Part shown: positions 41,359-50,635 of the stretch, one piece after another | Layout: every line of letters begins with the position of its first letter | Position numbering within the stretch: position 1 is the stretch's first letter | Origin: an uncultured Eubacteriales bacterium | GTDB lineage: Bacteria; Bacillota; Clostridia; Oscillospirales; Acutalibacteraceae | Assembly: GCA_934541115.1 (NCBI GenBank) | Contig: CAKTDF010000001.1 | Location: forward strand, 181,612 to 245,611 | Direction of reading: 5' to 3' | DNA length: 64,000 bases | The notes under the pieces: model-generated | What the model was told of the DNA's origin: nothing | Seen by the model: the letters and a program-made list of their open reading frames with translations, nothing else | The model's database searches: none | Made by a program: the position numbers and the translations under genes

Positions 41359-42666
41359 TTATTCTCCGAGTATATGGTAAAGCAGCTCGGTTCCGTCGCT
41401 TTGCGGCGTAACGGTGAGCGTAACATCAAGTGCTTTTTCAACGTCCTCTTTCGTCACATTGTCAAGGAACATATCTTCCTCACTTCTGAGCATGACAGAG
41501 GGGATAATCAGTTTCTTTGCATATTCTTTGCCTTTGAGCTGCGCAATGAGATCCTGCCCGGTGACGAGACCGGCAACGGTGATACTGTGACCGAAAAAAT
41601 CATTCAGAATTTCAAAAACGTCCGCCCTGACGTTCGGATACTTTTCTTCCGCTGCATTTGCAAGCTTTTTTATGAGCGGATAGGCGGCGGTACCGGTAAT
41701 GAGGGAAACATGGCTCTTGGTGTTTTTGTCTGCGCCGCAGGTTTCAAGCGCATCAAAAAAGCTGACTTCAAGGTCTTTCCAAAGACCCACGCCGTTTTCA
41801 ATCTGAGGATAGTCCTCATAGTATTCCTCATCGGGAATCGGTAATCCGGCTTTGAGATAAAATTCATCGGCGCAAAAGGCGAGGCGAGTGCCGTGTTTTT
41901 CAAGGCATCTTTTGCCAAAAGAGTCAACAATTGAGATCACATCTTTTGCCGTTTCCGGTGTATACGGTTTGAGCTCTGCGAGTCCCTCACGAAATTTTGT
42001 CAGCCCAACAGGCACGGCTGCAATGCTTTGAATGGCAGGTCTGAGCTTTTCAAGCTCGTTCAGACTGTATTCAAGCTCTTTGCCGTCATTTATGCCGGGA
42101 CAGAGGACCAGCTGTGTGTTGAGCTGAATGCCCGCGTCGGCGAGCCGCTTGAGAATTGAAAGACATTCACCGGCGTGCTTGTTTTTCATCATCTGAACGC
42201 GGAGAGTCGGGTTCATGGTATGGACCGAGACATTCACGGGACTTATGTGCATGTCAATGAGCCGCTGAACATCATGTTCGGTGAGGTTTGTCAGCGTAAC
42301 ATAGTTGCCGAAAAGAAAAGAAAGCCGCGAGTCATCGTCTTTAAAATAGAGAGTGTTGCGCATACCTTTCGGCAATTGGTCAATAAAGCAGAATACGCAT
42401 TTGTTTTTGCAGCAATGCTGCTTGTCCATCAAATAGGTCTCAAATTCAAGACCAATGTCGTCATATTCTTTTTTATGCAGCTTAATCTTTTTAGCCCTGC
42501 TGTTTGAAATAAGGGCGAGAGTCAGCTTTTCTTCCTTGATATAAAAGCTGTAATCAAGAACATCGTTGATTTCATGTCCGTTGACGGAAATGAGAACATC
42601 ACCGGCGCGTATACCTTTTTTGTCGGATATTGACTTTTTTGCAACACCGCTTATTTGGACGGACAT
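41359..42666 (-). CDS. DUF512 family protein with PDZ and radical-SAM-like domains
   Basis: A 435-residue protein. The first ~70 residues form a PDZ-like domain (IRAGDVLISVNGHEI). A Cys-rich segment, CCKNKCVFCFIDQLPKGM, resembles a radical-SAM CxxxCxxC cluster site. The C-terminal DUF512 domain contains LITGTAAYPLI and LRSEEDMFLD. The ATG at 42666 has AAGGAGTG upstream. Its function is unknown; the constant link to der suggests a role around ribosomes, which is inference. Confidence 0.88.
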   Translation of the reverse strand: MSVQISGVAKKSISDKKGIRAGDVLISVNGHEINDVLDYSFYIKEEKLTLALISNSRAKKIKLHKKEYDDIGLEFETYLMDKQHCCKNKCVFCFIDQLPKGMRNTLYFKDDDSRLSFLFGNYVTLTNLTEHDVQRLIDMHISPVNVSVHTMNPTLRVQMMKNKHAGECLSILKRLADAGIQLNTQLVLCPGINDGKELEYSLNELEKLRPAIQSIAAVPVGLTKFREGLAELKPYTPETAKDVISIVDSFGKRCLEKHGTRLAFCADEFYLKAGLPIPDEEYYEDYPQIENGVGLWKDLEVSFFDALETCGADKNTKSHVSLITGTAAYPLIKKLANAAEEKYPNVRADVFEILNDFFGHSITVAGLVTGQDLIAQLKGKEYAKKLIIPSVMLRSEEDMFLDNVTKEDVEKALDVTLTVTPQSDGTELLYHILGE

Positions 42667-42751
42667 CGACTCACTCCTTTTCAAATCAAACGTCAACGAA
42701 AAAAGGCAGAGAAAGCAAAGCTGCTTCTCCACCTTTCAAAAGTCCAAAGGC

Positions 42752-42937
42752 TTAGTCCTCATCTTTAGCAACAACGAGCTTGCCATTATAATAACCGCAA
42801 CTGCCGCATACCTTATGCGGTACAGTGTATTCGCCGCACTGTTTGCATCTGACAAGCGTGGGAGCGTCAAGCTTCCAAACGTTGGAACGTCTCTTGTCTC
42901 TTCTTGCCTTTGATACTCTTCTCTTTGGTACTGCCAT
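42752..42937 (-). CDS. rpmF: Ribosomal protein bL32
   Basis: A 61-residue ribosomal protein starting AVPKRRVSKARRDKRRS after Met. It keeps the zinc-ribbon Cys pairs (CKQCGEY and CGSCGYY), so it is the C+ zinc-binding form. GGAGGTG precedes the ATG. It follows the DUF177 gene, the near-universal yceD-rpmF pair. Confidence 0.97.
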   Translation of the reverse strand: MAVPKRRVSKARRDKRRSNVWKLDAPTLVRCKQCGEYTVPHKVCGSCGYYNGKLVVAKDED

Positions 42938-42975
42938 GACCAGCACCTCCTTATAAAATAATTAAATAAACATTG

Positions 42976-43470
42976 TCATTCGTCGAGCAGAGAAAGCAGC
43001 GCCTCAAAGCGCGGGTCAATCGCCTTTTTGCAGCCGCAGGAGCCATTGTTGAGATTGGCACCGCAGGAGGGACAAACGCCCTTGCAGTCATCTTTGCAAA
43101 GCAGCTTGCTCGGCAGGTAAAGGTAGATGTCCTCTAAAGTGAGCTTTTCAATGTCAAGCTCCATCGAGGGAACAACGATGAACTCGTCATTGTCCTCGTT
43201 ATTAAGCTCTGAAACAAGAATGTGACTGACCGGAACACAAAAGCTTTTTGAAAACGGCTCGGCACAGCGGTCGCACACTGCATGAAGCTCAAACTCGGCG
43301 GTGACGTCAAGAGAAACAATGCCGGCTTTGTTCAGAATCTCTCCTTTGAGCAAGACAGGTGTTGTGAATGGAAACACACCGTCAAACTCTTCTTTTGAAA
43401 AATCGAAAGAACAGTCAAGCGCAAGCTTTTCAATTCCGCCGTTCATAAGGCTTTCAAGCGTGATAATCAT
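42976..43470 (-). CDS. DUF177 (YceD-like) protein
   Basis: A 164-residue protein of the YceD/DUF177 family, linked to 23S rRNA or 50S assembly in plants and bacteria. It has a Cys pair CDRCAEPF in the middle and a Cys-rich zinc-knuckle C-terminus (CKDDCKGVCPSCGANLNNGS). It is the first gene of the transcript DUF177-rpmF and has a perfect promoter at 43496. Confidence 0.9.
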   Translation of the reverse strand: MIITLESLMNGGIEKLALDCSFDFSKEEFDGVFPFTTPVLLKGEILNKAGIVSLDVTAEFELHAVCDRCAEPFSKSFCVPVSHILVSELNNEDNDEFIVVPSMELDIEKLTLEDIYLYLPSKLLCKDDCKGVCPSCGANLNNGSCGCKKAIDPRFEALLSLLDE

Positions 43471-43495
43471 AACTCACCTCATAATAACGAATAAC

Positions 43496-43524
43496 ATTAT
43501 ATAGATATACTCAGGTTTTGTCAA
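43496..43524 (-). promoter_or_regulatory. Perfect consensus promoter of DUF177-rpmF
   Basis: On the minus strand -35 TTGACA (43519-43524) and -10 TATAAT (43496-43501) with a 17-base spacer. Confidence 0.92.
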
Positions 43525-43549
43525 GTGATTTTTAATTAAAAAGGCAAAA

Positions 43550-45457
43550 TCAGTTGACCTTGAAAACATTTGCTTCAAACGGGGTCAGATCTCCGTTTTT
43601 GTCTGAGTTTACGTTGGTTGCAACGAGAGTATAGTGCGAAGTATCGAGCTTTCTTTTTGCTCTTTTCGGCGTGAGGTTCAGCTCAATATAATACATTCCG
43701 TCGCCCTCAAGTGTTCTGTAATATGTGAGAACGTCTGAGAATTTTTCGTCCGCAAGTCTGAATGAGCCGTAAACAAGAGCGGGGTGTTCATGGCGCAGTG
43801 CGATCATCTTCTTGAAGAAGTTCAGAACGGAATGCTCGTTCTTTTCCTCGTCTGCCGCGTTGATTTTTGTATAATTCGGGTTGACCTCTATCCACGGTGT
43901 TCCGGTTGTGAAGCCGGCATTCTTTTCTGCGCTCCACTGCATTGGCGTCCTTGCGTGGTCGCGGCTGCCTGCCCAAACAATTTTGTATGCTTCCTGCGGT
44001 GTTTTGCCTTTTTCGCGCAGATCGTTGAAGCGATTGATGCTTTCAATGTCGCGGAAGTCATCCATCATGCGGAATTCGCTGTTGGTCATACCAAGCTCCT
44101 GACCCTGATAGACAAACGGAGTGCCCTTGAACGTCATTTGCATGACGCAAAGCAGCTTGCTCACTTCGTCGCGATAAAATCCGTCCGGGCAGACCTTTGA
44201 CGTCATGCGCGGCCAGTCATGGTTTTCAAAGAAGACAACGGGCCAGCAGTGGTTGCCGTAGCCGAGCTGCCACTTGACAAGCTCCTTTGCCATCGGGCGA
44301 AGATCATATCTGTAATCAAGAAAACGACTTTTTCCGGGGTTGTCCATGTGATCAAACGAGAAAACAACGCTCAATTCCTTGCGGTAGTCTCCGGTCATGA
44401 GTTTGCTCATTTCAATGCCGGTACCCTGACATTCGCCCACCGTGAATGCGTCATATTTTGAAAAAGTATTCTCATTCATTTCGTGGAGAAATTCATGCAG
44501 ACGCGGACCGTAGAAGTAGTGCTCAACGCCCTTGAAGCCCATGAGCGTACCGATGAACTCGTGACCGTCGGGAAGTCCCGGTGTTTTTGAAATAAAGCTG
44601 ATTACGTCAAGGCGGAAACCGTCAACTCCCTTTTCAAGCCACCAGTTGATCATGTCATAAAGCTCATGTCTGAGGTTCTCGTTTTCCCAGTTGAGATCCA
44701 TCTGCTTTTTGGTGAAAAGGTGCAGCGCCCACTGCTTTCTTTCCGGATAATAGTTCCATGCGCTGCCTTTGAAAATGGAGTCCCAGTTGTTCGGCGGCGT
44801 GTTCTCGTCTCCGTCTTTCCAAATATAGTAATCCTTGTACGGTGAATTCTCGTCATGCAGCGCACTTTGGAACCATTTGTGCTCGTCGGAACTGTGGTTT
44901 ATAACAAGATCCATGATGAGTCTCATGTCGCGCTTATGAATTTCTGAAAGGAGGGTGTCAAAATCCTCCATGGTTCCGAATTCTTCCATGATTTTGCGAT
45001 AGTCACGGATATCATAGCCGTTGTCATCGTTCGGGGAGTCATATATGGGGCTGCACCAGATTGCATTGATGCCAAGATTTTTGAGGTAATCGAGCTTGCT
45101 TATAATGCCCTGCAGATCGCCGATTCCGTCTCCGTTTGAGTCGCAGAATGAGCGCGGATAGATTTGATAAAAAACAGCTTCCTTCCACCACTTCGGCTCA
45201 ACCGGAGCGTTGTCCTCAAGGGGAGCGTCCTTTTCGCTGTTGAGTATGCCGAGCAGAGAATCAATGAAGGAATCATCGATTTTGCCGAATGTGAGTTTTT
45301 GCAGCGCCTCAAGCTTCAGCGAGCCAAGAGGTGTTTTGGTGATGAGAGAAAGGTCAAGACCTGCCGTATAAAGCGCCTTGGCGAGGATATCGTGACCTGC
45401 CGGGGATTTCAGAATGTCTCTGAGTTTTGTTTCTTTTGTAACTGTAAAGCTTTCCAT
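43550..45457 (-). CDS. GH13 alpha-glucosidase (oligo-1,6-glucosidase type) with N-terminal extension
   Basis: A 635-residue cytoplasmic glycosidase. The catalytic part starts at about residue 88 with WWKEAVFYQIYPRSFCDSNGDG, as in oligo-1,6-glucosidase, alpha-glucosidase and trehalose-6-phosphate hydrolase. The catalytic residues appear in GFRLDVISFI (nucleophile), TVGECQG (acid/base) and FENHDWPR. The first ~85 residues (TKETKLRDILKSPAGHDILAKAL onwards) form a small helical domain not found in classical members. GGAGG precedes the ATG at 45457. It has its own promoter. Together with the GH13 at 1378 it indicates use of starch-derived oligosaccharides. Confidence 0.9.
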   Translation of the reverse strand: MESFTVTKETKLRDILKSPAGHDILAKALYTAGLDLSLITKTPLGSLKLEALQKLTFGKIDDSFIDSLLGILNSEKDAPLEDNAPVEPKWWKEAVFYQIYPRSFCDSNGDGIGDLQGIISKLDYLKNLGINAIWCSPIYDSPNDDNGYDIRDYRKIMEEFGTMEDFDTLLSEIHKRDMRLIMDLVINHSSDEHKWFQSALHDENSPYKDYYIWKDGDENTPPNNWDSIFKGSAWNYYPERKQWALHLFTKKQMDLNWENENLRHELYDMINWWLEKGVDGFRLDVISFISKTPGLPDGHEFIGTLMGFKGVEHYFYGPRLHEFLHEMNENTFSKYDAFTVGECQGTGIEMSKLMTGDYRKELSVVFSFDHMDNPGKSRFLDYRYDLRPMAKELVKWQLGYGNHCWPVVFFENHDWPRMTSKVCPDGFYRDEVSKLLCVMQMTFKGTPFVYQGQELGMTNSEFRMMDDFRDIESINRFNDLREKGKTPQEAYKIVWAGSRDHARTPMQWSAEKNAGFTTGTPWIEVNPNYTKINAADEEKNEHSVLNFFKKMIALRHEHPALVYGSFRLADEKFSDVLTYYRTLEGDGMYYIELNLTPKRAKRKLDTSHYTLVATNVNSDKNGDLTPFEANVFKVN

Positions 45458-45508
45458 CGTTTTCCTCCGTTCTGTTTCTGCCAAAAACAGCAGATAAATA
45501 CGCATATA

Positions 45509-45537
45509 ATAATACACCATCGAGGATATTTTTTCAA
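45509..45537 (-). promoter_or_regulatory. Promoter of the alpha-glucosidase gene
   Basis: On the minus strand -35 TTGAAA (45532-45537), 17 bases, -10 TATTAT (45509-45514). Confidence 0.75.
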
Positions 45538-45587
45538 GTTAGATTTCCTTATTATGTCATGTTCCCGGATTTTTTGTTGAGTTACCC

Positions 45588-45616
45588 TTGTTTAGCCGAA
45601 CAGATTGTGATATAAT
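45588..45616 (+). promoter_or_regulatory. Promoter of ruvCAB
   Basis: -35 TTGTTT (45588-45593), 17 bases, extended -10 TGATATAAT ending at 45616. No convincing LexA box is visible. Confidence 0.75.
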
Positions 45617-45645
45617 CTACTAATACTATAATGAGGTAATATGCC

Positions 45646-46161
45646 ATGATCATATTGGGAATTGACCCGGGTTATGCTATAGTGGGATTCGGAGTCATAG
45701 AATATAACATCAACCGTTTCAGAATGATTGAATACGGCGCTATAACAACCGATGCCGGAGTACCGTTCAACCGCCGCCTTGAGATTATCTATGACGAGCT
45801 GACGGCGCTGATTGAAAAATATAAACCGGCAGCGATGAGCGTTGAAAAGGTGTTTTACAACAGCAACGCAAAGACCGTTATTGACGTCAGCCAGGCGAGG
45901 GGAGTTATCATGCTTGCCGCGCAAAAAACGCACACGAGGGTCTTTGAGTATACGCCGCTTCAGGTCAAGCAGAGTGTTGTCGGTTACGGCAGAGCCGAAA
46001 AAAAACAGGTTCAGGATATGACAAAAAGGATACTCTCACTCAAAGAAATTCCAAAGCCGGACGATGCGGCTGACGCGCTCGCAATGGCAATCTGCCACGC
46101 GCACGCCGGGTCCTCGTGCCTTGACCCGATTGCAGGAATGAGAATCAGAAACGGAATATAA
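45646..46161 (+). CDS. ruvC: Holliday-junction resolvase RuvC
   Basis: A 171-residue endonuclease that cuts Holliday junctions. The catalytic acidic residues are Asp7 in GIDPGYAIVGFG, Glu in MSVEKVFYN, and the two Asp of KPDDAADALA. GAGGTAAT precedes the ATG. It is first in ruvCAB and is followed four bases later by a repeat element. Confidence 0.96.
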   Translation: MIILGIDPGYAIVGFGVIEYNINRFRMIEYGAITTDAGVPFNRRLEIIYDELTALIEKYKPAAMSVEKVFYNSNAKTVIDVSQARGVIMLAAQKTHTRVFEYTPLQVKQSVVGYGRAEKKQVQDMTKRILSLKEIPKPDDAADALAMAICHAHAGSSCLDPIAGMRIRNGI

Positions 46162-46166
46162 GACTA

Positions 46167-46259
46167 AGCTGAGGAGAGTCGAACGCAATGCGGTTTTTAA
46201 GGCAAAAATTTGCTCTTAAAAAACTGCTTCGGGCGCATTGGGATAGGCTCTCATCAGCT
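46167..46259 (+). repeat. Minimal 93-bp MITE-family copy between ruvC and ruvA
   Basis: AGCTGAGGAGAGTCGAACGC at the left, AGGCTCTCATCAGCT at the right, TA on both sides (46165-46166, 46260-46261). Only the outer arms and a short piece of module B (TTTGCTCTTAAAAAACTGCTT) remain. It fills most of the 116-base ruvC-ruvA gap. Confidence 0.88.
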
Positions 46260-46277
46260 TAAGAAAGGAAACACAAA

Positions 46278-46883
46278 ATGTTTTACAGTGTAACAGGAGA
46301 GGTCGTTTTTTCAGACCTCAATTCGGTTGCCGTTTCATGCGGCGGAGTAGCGTTCAGGTGCCTGAGCAGTGCCAATACGCTGCGCGAAATAAAAGTCGGC
46401 GATACTGTCACTTTGTTTACATATCTCAACGTTCGCGAGGACGCGCTTGATTTGTTTGGCTTTCTTGAAGAATATGAGCTTGAATGGTTCAAGCTGCTCA
46501 TAGGCGTGACCGGAGTCGGACCGAAAGCCGCGCTTGCAATTTTGTCTGAGCTTACGCCGGAAAAGCTGGCTCTTTGCATTTCTGCCGGCGATGTCAAGGC
46601 GGTTACAAGAGCTAACGGCGTTGGACCGAAGCTTGCGCAGAGAGTCATTCTTGAACTCAAAGACAAAGCAAAAAGCGCCGTTTCTTCTTCTGCCGGCGCA
46701 GGAGTGTATGAAAGCGTTGAAGCGGTTGAGAAGATGGGAAACACTAGCGAAGCGGTCGCCGCGCTCACCATGCTCGGATATACAAAGAGCGAGGCTGCGG
46801 TTGCAGTCGGAAAAATCGATCCCTCGCTCAGCGTTCAGGATATTATAAAGCAGGCGCTCAAAATTCTTTCAAGGAGGGCATGA
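46278..46883 (+). CDS. ruvA: Holliday-junction branch-migration protein RuvA
   Basis: A 201-residue junction-binding protein. It has an N-terminal OB fold, helix-hairpin-helix motifs (LIGVTGVGPKAALAIL and ANGVGPKLAQRVILELKDK), and a C-terminal domain that contacts RuvB. AAGAAAGGAA precedes the ATG, directly after the repeat element. It ends three bases before ruvB. Confidence 0.97.
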   Translation: MFYSVTGEVVFSDLNSVAVSCGGVAFRCLSSANTLREIKVGDTVTLFTYLNVREDALDLFGFLEEYELEWFKLLIGVTGVGPKAALAILSELTPEKLALCISAGDVKAVTRANGVGPKLAQRVILELKDKAKSAVSSSAGAGVYESVEAVEKMGNTSEAVAALTMLGYTKSEAAVAVGKIDPSLSVQDIIKQALKILSRRA

Positions 46884-46886
46884 TAA

Positions 46887-47915
46887 ATGGTCGGATCAGA
46901 TTTTGACGAAAGATTTATAACTGCCGATTATACCCCGCTTGACAATGACATTGAGCTTTCATTACGCCCGCGGACAATGGAGGATTATATCGGGCAGGAA
47001 AAGGTCAAAGAAAACCTTGAGGTCTATATACAGGCGGCGCTCAAACGCGGCGAAAGTCTTGACCACGTGCTCCTTTACGGCCCTCCGGGACTCGGTAAAA
47101 CCACTCTTGCCGGTATTGTTGCCAACGAAATGGGCGTCAATCTGCGCGTAACCTCCGGTCCTGCGATTGAAAAGCAGGGCGACCTTGCCGCCTTGCTTAC
47201 AAATCTCTCTGAGGGCGATGTGCTTTTCATTGACGAAATCCACCGTCTTAACCGCAGCGTTGAAGAGGTATTGTACCCCGCAATGGAGGATAACGCTCTT
47301 GACATAATAATCGGAAAAGGTCCCTCCGCACGCTCAATACGTCTTGATTTGCCTAAATTTACCCTTGTCGGAGCAACAACAAGAGCCGGTCAGCTCTCGG
47401 CTCCGCTGCGTGACCGCTTTGGAGTTGTGTTGAGGCTTGAACTTTATTCTCCCGAGCAACTTTCGCAGATAGTCAAGCGCAGTGCGGGTATACTCTCAAT
47501 AGGAATTGAAGAAAAGGGCGCGCTTGAAATTGCAAAACGCTCAAGAGGAACACCGAGAATTGCCAACCGTCTGCTTAAGCGCGCGCGCGATTTTGCGGAC
47601 GTAATGGGCAACGGAGTGATCGACGTTGACACGGCGAATCTTGCACTTTCAAAAATGGAAATTGACAACCTCGGACTTGACCAGATCGACAGACTTATAC
47701 TCACAACGATGATAAAGAACTATAACGGCGGACCTGTCGGTCTTGAAACAATCGCCGCCGCGATCGGTGAAGAGGCTGTTACGATTGAGGACGTCTATGA
47801 ACCGTATCTCATGCAGATAGGTTTTTTGAGCAGGACGCCGCGCGGCAGAACAGTGACTCCTGCCGCATATGAGCATTTGGGCATTGCTATGCCCGGTCAG
47901 CAGAAAATGTTTTGA
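46887..47915 (+). CDS. ruvB: Holliday-junction branch-migration ATPase RuvB
   Basis: A 342-residue AAA+ motor. It starts with the usual RPRTMEDYIGQEKVKENL, then Walker A GPPGLGKTT, Walker B FIDEIHRL, sensor GATTRAG, and the C-terminal winged helix with IGFLSRTPRGR. Its stop codon is followed directly by the TA of a repeat element. Confidence 0.98.
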   Translation: MVGSDFDERFITADYTPLDNDIELSLRPRTMEDYIGQEKVKENLEVYIQAALKRGESLDHVLLYGPPGLGKTTLAGIVANEMGVNLRVTSGPAIEKQGDLAALLTNLSEGDVLFIDEIHRLNRSVEEVLYPAMEDNALDIIIGKGPSARSIRLDLPKFTLVGATTRAGQLSAPLRDRFGVVLRLELYSPEQLSQIVKRSAGILSIGIEEKGALEIAKRSRGTPRIANRLLKRARDFADVMGNGVIDVDTANLALSKMEIDNLGLDQIDRLILTTMIKNYNGGPVGLETIAAAIGEEAVTIEDVYEPYLMQIGFLSRTPRGRTVTPAAYEHLGIAMPGQQKMF

Positions 47916-47917
47916 TA

Positions 47918-48250
47918 AGCTGAAGAGGGTCGAACTCAATGCGGTTTTTTAAGGCAAATTTTCACCGATACATCGTATTAAGGCAATACTGCGCAATTGC
48001 GGCGCACACCTTGCTTGAATCTGTTTCCGTCATGCTGCACAAAAACTTCTTGACTTGCGTCAGCAAGCCTGCAAAATTTTTGTACACCCTGACGAAAAAT
48101 CTTACTGCGCAATTCGTACACCTCAATTGTGCGGTATTGCCTTAAAAAGCCTCGCAATGCGTCAGCATTACTCACCTTTTTGCCTTGTCTCGGCAAAAAT
48201 TTGCTCTTAAAAAACTGCTTCACACGCATCGGGTTCGGCTCTCCTCAGCT
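47918..48250 (+). repeat. 333-bp MITE-like element after ruvB
   Basis: AGCTGAAGAGGGTCGAACTC at the left and GTTCGGCTCTCCTCAGCT at the right, TA on both sides (47916-47917, 48251-48252). Its interior is the reverse complement of the element at 8429, keeping modules C and B but lacking module A. The bases from 48253 to 48400 before glmM hold a small hairpin (CCTTGT/ACAAGG) and no gene. Confidence 0.88.
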
Positions 48251-48400
48251 TAAACCGTCACGCCTTGTAAGGCTACAACAAGGTTCAGGCAACCGCATAT
48301 CGACCGACGGGCATGAATGAAAATCATTTGTGTTCACATTGGCGGGCTGTTGATTAGCGTGACTTTTATAACTGTTTGTAGCCGGAAAGGCTATGGTATT

Positions 48401-49747
48401 ATGGGAAGATTATTCGGTACCGACGGCGCAAGAGGCGTTGCAAATTCTGAGATTTCCTGTGAGCTTGCAATGCAGATAGGCAAAGCTGCGGCTATGGTGT
48501 TGACAGAGGGCACAAAAAGACCGCGCGTCCTCATCGGCAAGGATACAAGAATCTCCGGCGATATGCTTGAAAATGCAATTGCCTGCGGTCTTTGTTCAGT
48601 GGGTGCAGACGTGATGACTCTTGGCGTTGTTCCCACCCCAGCGGTTGCATATCTTGTAAAAAAATACGGTTATGACGCGGCGATTATGATTTCGGCCTCG
48701 CATAACCCGTGTGAATACAACGGAATAAAGATTTTCAAATCCGACGGATATAAACTGCCGGACGCACTTGAAGATGAAATTGAAGCCATTATTCTTGACG
48801 AAACGGATATTCCGCCCGTAAAGCTCGGCGGCGACGTGGGCAGAATAACTGTCTGCGAAAATACGGTTCATGATTATATTGATCACCTCAAGCGTACCGT
48901 TGACTGTGACTTTTGCGGTATGAGCATTGCTCTTGACTGTGCAAACGGTTCGGCGAGCGTTTCGGCAAAAAAGCTATTTTCAGATCTCGGCGCCCGGTGT
49001 ACGGTGCTTTCAGCCTCGCCAAACGGCGTGAATATCAATGAAAGCTGCGGCTCAACGCATATTGAATCGCTTAGAAAAGCCGTTACCGAAAACGGTCTTA
49101 TGGCAGGCTTTGCTTTTGATGGAGACGCAGACAGAATGCTTGCCGTTGATGAAAACGGAGACGTTGTTGACGGTGATAAAATCATTGCAATCTGCGCCTC
49201 ATATATGAAAGAAGAGGGAAAACTCAAAAAGAACACCGCTGTCGTTACGGTTATGACAAATATGGGTTTCGGCAAATACTGCGAGAGCGCGGGAATAGAT
49301 TACACCGCAACAAAGGTCGGCGACAGATATGTTCTTGAAAATATGCTTGAAAACGGTTATTCAATAGGCGGCGAGCAGTCCGGTCATGTGATTTTTCTTG
49401 ATTACGCAACGACCGGCGACGGTCAGCTGACCGCTTTGCAGGTTTTAAGAATCATGAAAAAGACCGGCAAAAAGCTCTCTGAGCTTGCCGGATGCATGAA
49501 AGTTTATCCGCAGACAATGGTGAATGTACGCGTTTCAAAAATGGGCAAGGCTCGCTTTAAGGACGACCGCGAGGTTGCAAACGCCATTGCTCAGGCGGAA
49601 AAACAGCTCGGAAGCAGCGGCAGAGTTCTGGTACGCGTTTCAGGAACGGAACCGCTTGTGCGTGTGATGATTGAGGGCGAAAATCAAACGCAGATCGAAA
49701 CGCTCGCAAATGAAATTGCAGAGGTAATAAAACTGAGACTTATATAA
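48401..49747 (+). CDS. glmM: Phosphoglucosamine mutase
   Basis: A 448-residue enzyme converting glucosamine-6-phosphate to glucosamine-1-phosphate for peptidoglycan. The N-terminus is GRLFGTDGARGVAN. The phosphoserine loop is MISASHNPCEYNG, the Mg site FDGDADRML, and the substrate loop GEQSGHVI. The ATG at 48401 gives the exact family length; the ribosome binding site (GGAAAGG) is modest. Confidence 0.97.
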   Translation: MGRLFGTDGARGVANSEISCELAMQIGKAAAMVLTEGTKRPRVLIGKDTRISGDMLENAIACGLCSVGADVMTLGVVPTPAVAYLVKKYGYDAAIMISASHNPCEYNGIKIFKSDGYKLPDALEDEIEAIILDETDIPPVKLGGDVGRITVCENTVHDYIDHLKRTVDCDFCGMSIALDCANGSASVSAKKLFSDLGARCTVLSASPNGVNINESCGSTHIESLRKAVTENGLMAGFAFDGDADRMLAVDENGDVVDGDKIIAICASYMKEEGKLKKNTAVVTVMTNMGFGKYCESAGIDYTATKVGDRYVLENMLENGYSIGGEQSGHVIFLDYATTGDGQLTALQVLRIMKKTGKKLSELAGCMKVYPQTMVNVRVSKMGKARFKDDREVANAIAQAEKQLGSSGRVLVRVSGTEPLVRVMIEGENQTQIETLANEIAEVIKLRLI

Positions 49748-49758
49748 AGGACAACGGA

Positions 49759-50622
49759 ATGAGAAATACTTTTGATTGGAAAGACTATGAGCTTATTGAC
49801 TGCTCTGACGGAGAAAGACTTGAACGCTGGGGAGACAAGGTTCTTATAAGACCCGACCCTCAGGTCATTTGGAAAACGCCGAAAAACAATCCGCTTTGGA
49901 AAACAGCCGACGCCTGCTATCACCGCTCAAAAACGGGCGGCGGCGCGTGGGAGGTCAGAACAAAGCTGCCGGCATACTGGAGCATCGGCTATAAAGACCT
50001 AACCTTTAATGTCAAGACGATGGGCTTCAAGCATACCGGAATTTTTCCGGAGCAGGCGGTCAACTGGGACGAGCTGCGTTCTCTCATTGAAAACGCCGGC
50101 AGACCGGTAAAGGTTCTCAACCTTTTTGCTTATACCGGCGGCGCAACAATTGCCTGCCTTAAAGCCGGAGCAAGCGTCGTTCACGTTGACGCGTCAAAGG
50201 GTATGGTTTCATGGGCAAAGGAAAACGCGGCTTCAAGCAAAGTGGCGGACAGGAGCGTACGGTGGATTGTTGACGACTGCATAAAGTTTGTTCAGCGCGA
50301 ATACCGCCGCGGCAACCGCTATGACATTATCATAATGGATCCGCCGTCATATGGGCGCGGTCCCGGCGGTGAGGTATGGAAGCTGGAGAACGAGGTTTAT
50401 TCCTTCGTTGAGCTTTGCAGCAGGCTTTTATACAGCGACTCAATAGCAGTTCTTATCAATTCATACACAACCGGGCTTTCACCCTCGGTTATGCAATATA
50501 TTCTCGGTTCGGTTGTTGTTCCGCGTTTCGGCGGAAGTGTTTCTTCCTCAGAAATCGGGCTGCCGGTGACCGAAAGCAAGATGATTCTTCCCTGCGGCGC
50601 GTCCGCATTTTGGAAGAAGTAA
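49759..50622 (+). CDS. Class I SAM-dependent rRNA methyltransferase (RlmI/RlmK-like C-terminal type)
   Basis: A 287-residue methyltransferase with motif I VLNLFAYTGGATIACLKAG, the acidic residue in HVDASKG, and the catalytic-type motif IIMDPPSYGRGPGGEVW. It resembles the catalytic half of RlmI-type 23S rRNA cytosine-5 methyltransferases but lacks their PUA domain. It starts 12 bases after glmM. Confidence 0.85.
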   Translation: MRNTFDWKDYELIDCSDGERLERWGDKVLIRPDPQVIWKTPKNNPLWKTADACYHRSKTGGGAWEVRTKLPAYWSIGYKDLTFNVKTMGFKHTGIFPEQAVNWDELRSLIENAGRPVKVLNLFAYTGGATIACLKAGASVVHVDASKGMVSWAKENAASSKVADRSVRWIVDDCIKFVQREYRRGNRYDIIIMDPPSYGRGPGGEVWKLENEVYSFVELCSRLLYSDSIAVLINSYTTGLSPSVMQYILGSVVVPRFGGSVSSSEIGLPVTESKMILPCGASAFWKK

Positions 50623-50635
50623 ACGGAGTGAAAAA

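Noticed and set aside
45560..45645. A LexA box before ruvC (CGAACAGATTGTG)
   Set aside because: The right half does not match GTTCG; only one half-site is present.
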